Below the pieces are notes generated by a model that did no database searches, was not told the origin of the DNA, and was given only the letters and a program-made list of their open reading frames with translations. From positions 1 to 17,406 of the forward strand of contig JAZKAD010000057.1 of assembly GCA_040389305.1 (NCBI GenBank): a stretch of 17,406 nt of DNA, read 5' to 3'. Origin of the DNA: JAZKAD01 sp040389305 (GTDB lineage: Bacteria; Pseudomonadota; Alphaproteobacteria; Rickettsiales; Rickettsiaceae). Positions 7,017-14,022 of this stretch are shown piece by piece (the stretch's first letter is position 1; each line of letters begins with the position of its first letter). The translations under genes and the position numbers were made by a program.

Positions 7017-7333
7017 CAAAGGGGATTCGTTTGAAAGATAGCAGTATACTTGCTATTCAAGACTTATTTCGTAAGCACTTTAAGAGTGAGGATCATATTT
7101 GGCTTTTTGGCTCTCGCTCTAATCTAGATGCCAAAGGTGGGGATATTGACTTATATATCGAAACAACCATACCTAATTACGATATAGCCATTGATAAAAA
7201 ATTTGTATTTTTAGCAGACCTCAGATCGAGAATAGGTGATCAACAAATAGATATAGTGCTGCGCTGCTTATCTTCTAATTCCATACTTTCTATTTATGAT
7301 GTAGCAAAATCAGAAGGAGTACTATTAGTATGA
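7013..7333 (+). CDS. MNT-type nucleotidyltransferase (MntA-like antitoxin)
   Basis: This 106-residue minimal nucleotidyltransferase fold carries the metal-binding motif G33-S34-R35, nine residues, then D44-I-D46, and a third carboxylate D80 in QQIDIVLR. The spacing fits the G-S-x(9-10)-D-x-D signature of MNT proteins. In characterised MntA/HepT pairs the MNT protein AMPylates and silences the HEPN ribonuclease. The start at 7013 is preferred over an in-frame ATG at 6995 because it forms an ATGA overlap with the AEC stop. It also ends in an ATGA overlap with the HEPN gene (7330-7333), a tight antitoxin-toxin arrangement. The antitoxin role is inferred from motif and pairing. Confidence 0.85.
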   Translation: MTKGIRLKDSSILAIQDLFRKHFKSEDHIWLFGSRSNLDAKGGDIDLYIETTIPNYDIAIDKKFVFLADLRSRIGDQQIDIVLRCLSSNSILSIYDVAKSEGVLLV

Positions 7334-7809
7334 AATCCATAGAACAGGTCAAAATACAAGAAGTAATGAAGATAGCTACTATACACGCCGGCAGAATCAA
7401 AGATGCTATGAGCGATCTCCAAGAGATTTTTCCAATAACACAGGACAAAATTTTGCGCTTAAATAAAGAGGAATTTTTACTCATAGAACTTCTAACTAAT
7501 CGCTTCGCTAAGTTACAGGATTTTATGGGAGCGAAAGTTTTTGACGCATTTTTTCGCGTCGTAGGCGAGGACGCAGATCGCATGACTCTCATCGACAAAG
7601 TAAATAAATTAGAAAAACTAAGGATTATAGAAAATGCTGATATTTGGTCTGATTTTAGAGAACTGAGAAATCATCTCTCTCACGAATATCCTGATGACCC
7701 TGCATCTACTACAAAATACCTAAATGAAGTCTATTCCTTAGCCCCCGCATTGCTAAAATGCTTAGATAGTATCAAAGAGAGGTTAGAAGAATATACAAAT
7801 GCCTCCTAA
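7330..7809 (+). CDS. HEPN-domain protein, HepT-like (toxin partner of MNT)
   Basis: This is a 159-residue, all-helical protein. The C-terminal half holds R113-N-H-L-S-H118-E-Y120, an exact R-x4-H-x-Y motif. This is the ribonuclease active site of HepT toxins and includes the Tyr that MntA modifies. The central block around NRFAKLQDFMGAKVFDAFF (57-75) and VNKLEKLRII (91-100) is typical of a longer HEPN subfamily paired with MNT genes. The start overlaps the MNT stop by ATGA, and its own 3' end overlaps rnhB by 11 bases. The intact motif suggests an active enzyme, but activity is not shown by sequence alone. A substrate-binding-subunit role, as in HI0074, is an alternative. Confidence 0.82.
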   Translation: MKSIEQVKIQEVMKIATIHAGRIKDAMSDLQEIFPITQDKILRLNKEEFLLIELLTNRFAKLQDFMGAKVFDAFFRVVGEDADRMTLIDKVNKLEKLRIIENADIWSDFRELRNHLSHEYPDDPASTTKYLNEVYSLAPALLKCLDSIKERLEEYTNAS

Positions 7810-8374
7810 TCTTGCAATAGAGTCACAATATGGCGACAAAATTATCGCAGGCGTAGACGAAGCTGGACGTGGCCCCCTAGCAGGCCCTGTATGCGCTGCT
7901 GCTGTTATCATAGATCCGTGCTGCATTATTGAATGCATAGATGATTCCAAAAAACTTTCAGAGCAAAAACGCGAGCGGTTATACGAAGAAATCACCACGC
8001 GCTACAAATGGGGGGTTGGATATGCGAGCGTTGAGGAAATCAATGCGGTAAATATTCTAGAGGCGACAAAACTAGCCTGTATAAGAGCGATTAGCGCTCT
8101 ACCAACTTCACCAGAAGTAGTACTCATAGACGGGAATATGAAGTTCTCAAACCCAAGTTACGTTAGCATCATTCGCGGGGATCAACTTTCTATCTCTATT
8201 GCCGCAGCCTCTATAATAGCCAAAGTCAGCAGAGATAGGTTGATGCAAGACTTAGATCTTTCTTATCCAGAATATCAGTGGTCTCGTAACAAAGGTTATG
8301 GAACGAAGCTTCATCTAGAAGCGCTTAGGTTATATGGCAAAACTGAGCATCATCGAAATTTCAACTTTAGTTAG
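7799..8374 (+). CDS. rnhB: Ribonuclease HII
   Basis: RNase HII cleaves 5' of ribonucleotides in RNA-DNA hybrids and removes misincorporated ribonucleotides. The 191 residues show GVDEAGRGPLAGPV (18-31, catalytic D20/E21), LIDGN (109-113, D111), RGDQLSISIAAASIIAKVSR (126-145, D128), and the C-terminal YPEYQWSRNKGYGT...TEHHRNF. All four catalytic acids are present and the length is normal. The ATG at 7799 lies inside the end of the HEPN gene (11-base overlap), so its translation is probably coupled to the MNT-HEPN pair. That is unusual for a repair gene. Confidence 0.96.
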   Translation: MPPNLAIESQYGDKIIAGVDEAGRGPLAGPVCAAAVIIDPCCIIECIDDSKKLSEQKRERLYEEITTRYKWGVGYASVEEINAVNILEATKLACIRAISALPTSPEVVLIDGNMKFSNPSYVSIIRGDQLSISIAAASIIAKVSRDRLMQDLDLSYPEYQWSRNKGYGTKLHLEALRLYGKTEHHRNFNFS

Positions 8375-8500
8375 TTTATCATCGCAGGAAAGATATTTAT
8401 TGGGGGTGAAAACCGACTTAAACTAGAAATAACTTTACTTCAAAAAATCTTATAGATATCTTCTGGAAGTAACATTAACCTAGCAGTTTTGCAACTCTCA

Positions 8501-11354
8501 ATGAATATTATGAAGAGAATAAATTTAGTGGCTGTTCTAGCTTATGGATTAGCTCCTGCTTGCGCTTTGCTCTTCCTGATATTATCCTCATTTACCAATC
8601 TCGCCTATGCATCATCAAATGCATCGTCGGATGCCTTATCCTTGGTGAAGGTAGAAGCAAAGGAGTTCAGTGGGCAGACTGTGTTTGTTTTTTACCACGA
8701 TCGTTCTGTGACTCTGCGCACAAATTTTAATACTAATCTTGCAACGGTAACGGCTAATAAACCAATAAGATTAGAATATCTCAACTCTAGTAATCTTCAA
8801 AAATTAGCTGGAAGCTTTACTCTTAGTAAAGATAACTTGGGATTTTCATTCTCAACAAAAGCTAAATATTCGATGGATGGTAGGATCGACGGCGAAAAAC
8901 TTACTGCAATCAAGCTCAAGATCAAAGATGATGCTGTTGAGCCTCNNNNNNNNNNATGCAGCACAAATTCCGGATGTAGTAGAAATCCCAAAAGTCACAG
9001 AATCCGAACTCCAGCAGAGAGCTCTTGCTACGGTCAAATTAGCGCAAAAACCCAATGCCATTAACTTACAATTTCCCGTTAAAGGTAAGCCTCGTTTTGC
9101 CATATGGAAGCGTGGTCATTATATTTGGGTTGCAATCGATACTTATACTGCATTCTCCGTACCTAGTACCGATGTTATCGAAGATTTTAAGCAGATAGAT
9201 TCTGAGGTTGCTATTATTAGAATATTTGCCCCGAAATTTTCTTATGCGAATCCTAGTTTTATTGCTGGGTTTTTGAATCTTGAACTCTCCAACAATCCCG
9301 CTAATAACTCGATATCCCTACCATTCGAGACTAGCGAAAATTCTATTAAGTTTAGCAAATACTTCGCAAATGCAAAGGTCATTTCGTTTCAAGATCCTGA
9401 AGTAGGGGATGAAGTACGCGCGGTAATGACAAATACCCCGGGGGTATTTCAAACAAATCCTAAATCTATGCTAGATTTTCAGGTTTTGCCATCTTTTCAC
9501 GGACTTGGAGTTATACTTCGTGCTGACGATGTAACTATTGACCCGGGTCAAAATGATATAAATATTACTTCGCATTACGAAGTCCCGAGCCCTATCACGG
9601 CTTTGCAAACAACTCCAAATAACAACCCCCCGACTAACGGAAGAAATAGCCCGACTAAACTCAGCTCTATGCTTCCAGTAATTACTAATGATTTGATCTT
9701 AAAAAGCTTCCCATCTATGCAGAGTCATTTGTTAAGATCCCTTGCTAGAAGTGATGACGAATGGGAAAGCTATGCTGGCAGACTAGATCTTGCTCAATTT
9801 TATTTTATGCATGGTCTGTACCACGAATCTTTGGCTATGCTAAATATCGCTCATATAATCAACCCTAAAGATTATGAAAAAAATGTAGCCATTCTACTTC
9901 AAAATGCCGTGACATTAACTATTTTGGGTTATTACACAGAGGCTAAAGGAATATATAATATTCTTGATGATTTGTATAATAATGCAGTCCCTGATGAAGT
10001 ATCAATTTATCGAAATTATAATGAATATATGCTAGGCAATATGCCGATAACTATAGGCTTTATAAACTCTATCAATCAATTCATAAATTTATATCCCGAA
10101 GACTTATACTGGTCTTTAGCATTTGCAGAAATTGATTTGTGCCTTCAAAACAACAACCTACGCACGTTGGAATCCCTATTTAAATCCCTTCGTACTCCCA
10201 CTAAAATACAACTTGTTGATAGCCTGAAGCTATATAAAGCCTCTTACTATCGCAAAAAAAACCAATCTAATATAGCAAAACAACTACTTGGTGAAATATT
10301 GAGTCAAGACAAAGATCCTTATAATATTACTAGGGCAAATATTGAGCTCATCAAATTACTAAGCTTGACAGAAGAAACCGACGCTAAAGGTGCCATAAGA
10401 GAACTTGATAAACTACGTTTTAGCTGGCGTGGGGATAAGGTTGAATTCGATCTTTTGTTAAACATAGCAGAGTTATATAAGCTAGCTAATGATCCTATAA
10501 ATGCGATGCGAACATATAAATACATGATCTCCGCCTTCGGTCAGGAGATACAGTATTTTTATATAGTCTCTGAAATGGTCAAAATTTACAATAGTATTTT
10601 TCTGCCAGGCGGTAGCGCGGAGAAGATGAGTGACTTTGATGCGGTAGCATTGTTTTATGAATTCCGTGACACGACTCCAATCGGAGTGGATGGGGATAAT
10701 GTTATTCTGATGATAGCTAGAAGGCTAATCAACCTTGATCTTTTGGATACTGCCTCTCAATTACTTAAGCATCAAGTAGAATATAGGTTAAGCGGAGACA
10801 AAAGATCCATTAACGCAGACCATCTGGCGCTTTTGTATATCATGATGGAAAAGCCAGAGGAGGCGCTTAAGATACTCAATAAGACCGATAACGAGACTAA
10901 AACCATAAAAGAGCATATACATCGTGAGCAACTAAAAGCGAAAGCTCTGATGGATATGGGGAAATATAACGATGCATTAGTGTATTTGACAGAGGAAGAT
11001 GCAGATCCCGTGTCTAAAACCATAAAAAAAGAAGTGTATTTTAAGTCCAAAAAATGGGCAGATTATATAACTTACGTAAAGCCTGATGTTGATGAAGCGC
11101 TGAAGACGACGATATCAGGCAATCGCACTCAGGATGTACTGAGGTTGGCACTGTCTTATTCTATGCTAAATAATAGCCAAGCTCTTGAAGATCTGCAGGC
11201 AAAACTTAAAACAGATAATGAGCAATTAAAAACAGCTATCAACTTTCTAGCCGTCACGAATCAACCAGTAGATCATCACAACATCGATAAATCTTTGCAC
11301 ATAGATCAGATGAAGCAGTTTTTAAGCAACTCTAAGCAAGAACTGTTTAAGTAA
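8501..11354 (+). CDS. Large secreted TPR-like solenoid protein (interrupted by assembly gap)
   Basis: Two open stretches, 8501-8945 and 8956-11354, belong to one gene. Joining them needs a true gap length that is a multiple of three; the 10 Ns recorded shift the frame. The N-terminus (ATG 8501 or 8510; an upstream TTG is less likely) has a signal peptide MKRINLVAVLAYGLAPACAL... cut near AYA. Two beta-rich segments follow, one before and one after the gap (the latter around FPVKGKPRFAIWKRGHYIWV). After a Pro/Asn-rich linker comes a long helical-repeat region resembling TPRs: FYFMHGLYHESLAMLNIAHI, LYIMMEKPEEALKIL, KAKALMDMGKYNDALVYL. The protein is roughly 950 residues, periplasmic or surface-linked. 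Similar architectures occur in other alphaproteobacteria without known function. I do not recognise a characterised homologue. Confidence 0.72.
8946..8955. other. Assembly gap (10 N)
   Basis: Ten ambiguous bases interrupt the TPR-like gene. The base before the gap is codon position 1 and the base after it is position 2 of the continuing frame. The real insert must therefore be 0, 3, 6, 9... bases for an intact gene; a zero gap would read ...VEPHAAQIP. The apparent frameshift is an assembly artefact, not a biological one. Confidence 0.9.
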
Positions 11355-11410
11355 AGCGTATGTCACTTGCGAATGAAATAAAGCAATCCAAAATACAAGC
11401 ATTACATAAA

Positions 11411-11467
11411 GGTAGTTGTACGCTTCGCTCAGAATGACGTGAGAACTGAACCCCCTCCTTCGAGGGG
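11411..11467. repeat. Dispersed intergenic repeat-like element with GC-rich hairpin
   Basis: The convergent space between the TPR gene and kdsA holds CGCTTCGCTCAGAATGACGT (11421-11440), whose complement has the familiar TCATTCTGAGCGAAGCG form of small repeats scattered in many bacterial genomes. It also holds a perfect hairpin CCCCTC (11452-11457), loop CTTC, GAGGGG (11462-11467). The hairpin could act as a transcription barrier for both genes, but no T tract follows. Multi-copy status is inferred from resemblance and cannot be verified within this window. Confidence 0.4.
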
Positions 11468-11494
11468 ATGACAGTAGAAGGAATGCACTGTGCT

Positions 11495-12319
11495 CTATCC
11501 CTTAGTAATAACATCATATCTTTGGAGGGTTTTTAGAGTAGACTCTAAATTCTCTAGCTTCAGCATGCATGGGCCATCGCTGGGGGCCGAATCTGGATCC
11601 TGATGCACTTCCATGAAAAGTCCGGCAACGCCTACGGCAATTGCAGCCCTCGCAAGAATGGGCACATACTTTCTCTCGCCACCACTAGCCCCTCCAAGTC
11701 CACCAGGTTGCTGCACGGAATGCGTTGCATCAAAAAATACCGGAGCTCCCGTCTCTTGCATAATAGGCAAGCTACGCATATCAGATACCAAAGTATTATA
11801 CCCAAAACTTGCACCCCTCTCAGTTAGGATAATGTCTTTCGCTCCGAACAACCTAAGCTTCTGATGCACATTCTTCATATCCCAGGGCGCTAAAAACTGC
11901 CCTTTCTTGACCTTAATAACTTTGCCCGTCTCTGCGGCAGCCTTTAAAAGGTCCGTTTGACGACATAAAAAAGCTGGAATTTGCAAAATATCTACCACTT
12001 TAGCAAGCATAGCGCATTGCGTTTCGTTATGTACGTCAGTAAGAACCGGGCAGCCAAATTTTTCTTTAACAGAAGCTAGGACCTCAAGCCCCTGCTCCAT
12101 ACCGACTCCCCTCTGGCTAGATCCAGAAGTTCGATTTGCTTTATCAAATGATGATTTATAAATAAAGGGAATTCCAAGGCGCGATGTGATCTCAACCAAA
12201 TGCCCCGCCATAAATAGTGCATGCTCTTTGCTTTCAATCTGGCATGGTCCTGCGATTAGAGTGAATGGAAGATTATTTGCTATCTTCACTTTGCCAATTG
12301 TTATTGTATTTTGCTCCAT
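11495..12319 (-). CDS. kdsA: 3-deoxy-D-manno-octulosonate-8-phosphate synthase (KdsA)
   Basis: KdsA condenses phosphoenolpyruvate with arabinose-5-phosphate to give KDO-8-phosphate, the first committed step of the KDO core of lipopolysaccharide. The 274 residues are near normal. Motifs seen are IAGPCQIES (22-30), YKSSFDKANRTS (54-65), GQFLAPWDMKN (140-150), DATHSVQQPGG (197-207) and GLFMEVHQDP (233-242). C26, H200, E237 and D248 match the four metal ligands of the Aquifex enzyme with a constant offset, so it is the metal-dependent class. The start is ATG 12319, giving MEQNTITIG; an in-frame extension to 12457 has no family similarity and is non-coding. The presence of kdsA implies KDO-containing LPS in this organism. 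Confidence 0.96.
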   Translation of the reverse strand: MEQNTITIGKVKIANNLPFTLIAGPCQIESKEHALFMAGHLVEITSRLGIPFIYKSSFDKANRTSGSSQRGVGMEQGLEVLASVKEKFGCPVLTDVHNETQCAMLAKVVDILQIPAFLCRQTDLLKAAAETGKVIKVKKGQFLAPWDMKNVHQKLRLFGAKDIILTERGASFGYNTLVSDMRSLPIMQETGAPVFFDATHSVQQPGGLGGASGGERKYVPILARAAIAVGVAGLFMEVHQDPDSAPSDGPCMLKLENLESTLKTLQRYDVITKG

Positions 12320-12346
12320 GACTATCTCATATATATATTTATGAGG

Positions 12347-12352
12347 ATTATA
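12347..12352 (-). promoter_or_regulatory. Extended -10 promoter of kdsA
   Basis: On the minus strand TTGGTATAAT carries a perfect TATAAT (12347-12352) preceded by TG plus one base, an extended -10. The -35 region 17 bases upstream is poor, which extended -10 promoters tolerate. Transcription would begin near 12340, about 20 bases before the start codon at 12319. Confidence 0.5.
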
Positions 12353-12382
12353 CCAATTTTGAGTGAAAATGATAGAGCGATC

Positions 12383-12440
12383 AATGACAAGAGAGAATGA
12401 CAAGAAAGGAGGATTGCTTAGCTTCGCAGGCAGTGACGCA
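12383..12440. repeat. Short direct repeat and possible relic of a dispersed repeat
   Basis: AATGACAAGA occurs at 12383-12392 and again at 12396-12405. It is followed by GATTGCTTAGCTTCGCAGGC and AGTGACGCA (12432-12440). AGTGACGCA also occurs on the minus strand near 1428-1436, and AATGACG near 11433, each time in non-coding DNA. This suggests degraded copies of one intergenic repeat family. Confidence 0.35.
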
Positions 12441-12447
12441 CAAAAAC

Positions 12448-12490
12448 AAAAAGCCACCAGAAAATTCCAATGGCTTCCCGGTGGCTTTTT
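12448..12490 (-). terminator. Rho-independent terminator of the flagellin gene
   Basis: AAAAAGCCACC (12448-12458) pairs with GGTGGCTTTTT (12480-12490) around a 21-base loop, with T runs on both sides. Read on the minus strand it lies 45 bases past the flagellin stop and ends in a T-rich run. It is the strongest terminator in the window and insulates flagellin from kdsA. Confidence 0.8.
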
Positions 12491-12534
12491 TTAGAAAAAA
12501 CTATCTACTAATTCTTTAAATTAAGAATTAAGAA

Positions 12535-13752
12535 TTAAGAAAGAACGCGTTTCATCATATCTACTAGGTCTGCATCTCTAGATAGAGAAGCTTGTATCAA
12601 GCCCGCTGTCGCACTTAGGTTATTTTGCGCTTCGGCAGACAAAGCTGTTTCTGATAAAATATCAGCGCTTTGCAGCTGAGAAGCTGCTGTATTAAAGTTT
12701 GATATAGTATTATTAGTATTTGTCGCATGCGTCTCTAAACTGCCTAGTGATACAGTTATCTTAGTATTAATAACAGACATAGCCTCAAGTGCTGCATTTA
12801 CAAAGTCAAAAGCTACTTTTGCTTTTGCTATAGTATCAATAGAAGAGCCGTATGCTGTAATCGCGCCCTCAGAGTTAATATCTCCTACTGCACCTCCAGT
12901 ACCAGCTGTAAGAGCTGTAGTGGGAGTCAGCGTGGCAGCTACTACGGTCGGAGTGAAGTATTCTCCTCCTGTAAAATTGTATTTACCTCCAGCAGCGATA
13001 GCTAAACCCGTATCAGTAAATGTAAGAGTTTGAGCAGCAAGCGCTATGACGCCAGAATCAGATGTAAAAAATACTTCTGCTCCAGCGATATTCACAACCA
13101 TCACAGCACCAGGAGATAAAGTAATGTTACCAACAGCAGCAACACCAGCAGCAACACCAGCAGAAAACGTAGCTTCTCCATAAATTACAATAGTGTCAGT
13201 AAGAGCGCCTGTAGTAGCAACTGCAGTAGCAGCGGCAGATTTCCTGATAGCAGAAGAATCTTGAAGGCTAATACCAGCTATTGCACCCGTAGCTGCTGCG
13301 CTGGGTCCACTTGGGTCAAGATCGGCCTTAACAGATAAACCATCCCCCACTTTAAACGTCTCTGCCGAAGTAATACTATCAAAAATCTTATTAGCGTTAT
13401 AGCTAGTTTTCATAACAAGCTGAGCTACTTCATCTTGATAAGTTTTGAACTGAGATTGCATCTTTGTAAGATCACTACCACTTCCGCTTGAAGCTGAAAG
13501 TGAGAGACCTAGCATGGCATTGAATTTATCAGTGATAAGCGCTGCTGCCGATTGTGCGGTCTGCAAAAACGCAGTTGCTGAAACAATATTTTGAGCATAA
13601 GCTGTTGATTTTCTTACCGTTCTTTGAAGACCTTCAACAGTTGCATTATTTGCAGGATTTGTTGTATCAAGCCCTGTGCTTAATTTTTTAGAATGTACTT
13701 CGTAATTTCTAGCAGTCTGCACTGATTGTCCTATTAAAGTAGCTACACCCAT
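12535..13752 (-). CDS. Diverged flagellin
   Basis: This is a 405-residue flagellar filament subunit. The N-terminal coiled region (about 1-135) follows the flagellin layout (KKLSTGL at 22-28, cf. E-R-L-S-S-G; SATAFLQTAQSAAALITDKF at 58-77; SYNANKIFDS ending near 127), but the usual DDAAG segment is replaced. The C-terminal region (about 310-405) keeps LQSADILSETA, similar to the family's R-x-x-D-x-D-x-A-x-E-x-x, and ends with a helix closing on MMKRVLS. The centre is a low-complexity Ala/Gly/Thr domain, probably surface-exposed. No chaperone or other flagellar gene is adjacent. The ribosome site AGGAAGG (13758-13764) is five bases from the ATG and nearly ideal, suggesting high expression. A terminator follows at 12448-12490. 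Confidence 0.8.
   Translation of the reverse strand: MGVATLIGQSVQTARNYEVHSKKLSTGLDTTNPANNATVEGLQRTVRKSTAYAQNIVSATAFLQTAQSAAALITDKFNAMLGLSLSASSGSGSDLTKMQSQFKTYQDEVAQLVMKTSYNANKIFDSITSAETFKVGDGLSVKADLDPSGPSAAATGAIAGISLQDSSAIRKSAAATAVATTGALTDTIVIYGEATFSAGVAAGVAAVGNITLSPGAVMVVNIAGAEVFFTSDSGVIALAAQTLTFTDTGLAIAAGGKYNFTGGEYFTPTVVAATLTPTTALTAGTGGAVGDINSEGAITAYGSSIDTIAKAKVAFDFVNAALEAMSVINTKITVSLGSLETHATNTNNTISNFNTAASQLQSADILSETALSAEAQNNLSATAGLIQASLSRDADLVDMMKRVLS
13129..13164. repeat. 12-bp tandem repeat in the flagellin central domain
   Basis: AACACCAGCAGC (13141-13152) is followed directly by AACACCAGCAGA and preceded by a partial copy. It encodes the Ala-Gly-Val-Ala-rich stretch of the flagellin. 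Because the period is a multiple of three, copy number could change without breaking the frame, altering filament surface sequence. Confidence 0.5.
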
Positions 13753-13774
13753 ATTAACCTTCCTATATTTAATA

Positions 13775-13839
13775 CATAAGTTTTTTACGTAACCTGAGAA
13801 TTCTAGTCTATTTAAAAGAAGTTACGTAACTAACTTATG
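13775..13839. promoter_or_regulatory. 19-base interrupted inverted repeat upstream of flagellin
   Basis: The left arm (13775-13793, CATAAGTTTTTTACGTAAC) and right arm (13821-13839, GTTACGTAACTAACTTATG) are complementary at 16 of 19 positions, separated by 27 bases. The centre of each arm carries TACGTA-like symmetry. On the minus strand a TAGAAT box lies within the spacer, 18 bases after the TTACGT of the right arm, so a promoter overlapping the repeat is possible. The layout fits a dimeric regulator site for flagellin or a large leader hairpin. Confidence 0.5.
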
Positions 13840-13863
13840 CGTGATTTCTTAACCGACTCATCT

Positions 13864-13878
13864 TATTCACCGTGAATA
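13864..13878. promoter_or_regulatory. 7-bp inverted repeat far upstream of flagellin
   Basis: TATTCAC and GTGAATA flank a single C. The site lies 112 bases before the flagellin ATG in the 270-base space between flagellin and the ZnuA-like gene. It is a possible operator. The rest of this space holds a run of seven G (13949-13955) and no recognised gene. Confidence 0.3.
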
Positions 13879-14007
13879 TGATAACCGATAAAGGTGATAT
13901 TAATGCTATTGACATATAGCTTACAATTGAAAGTTTCGCTTTAACTCAGGGGGGGAAGTGCTTTTTAATATCTTGTGATAGTTTTAACGCAGTCGAGATA
14001 AACAAAC

Positions 14008-14022
14008 AAGAGTATTCCTCTT
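14008..14022 (-). terminator. Weak terminator after the ZnuA-like gene
   Basis: AAGAG (14008-14012) pairs with CTCTT (14018-14022) over five bases, directly after the stop codon on the minus strand and followed by GTTTGTTTA. The stem is short, so readthrough toward flagellin is possible. Confidence 0.25.

Noticed and set aside
8435..8472. Inverted repeat TTACTTC/GAAGTAA between rnhB and the TPR-like gene
   Set aside because: Only seven AT-rich pairs with a 24-base loop and no T tract; too weak for a terminator or operator call.
8489..9064. Separate 191-residue protein and separate 825-residue protein across the N run
   Set aside because: The frames overlap only because ten Ns shift the reading. 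They are two parts of one gene joined by a gap of unknown length divisible by three.
12320..12457. N-terminal extension of kdsA
   Set aside because: The 46 extra residues have no family similarity and the region contains the kdsA promoter and repeat-like DNA. The ATG at 12319 gives the normal KdsA length.
13884..13891. ACCGATAA, similar to the sigma28 -10 box
   Set aside because: It reads on the plus strand, away from flagellin, has no TAAA box 15 bases upstream and no plus-strand gene to serve.
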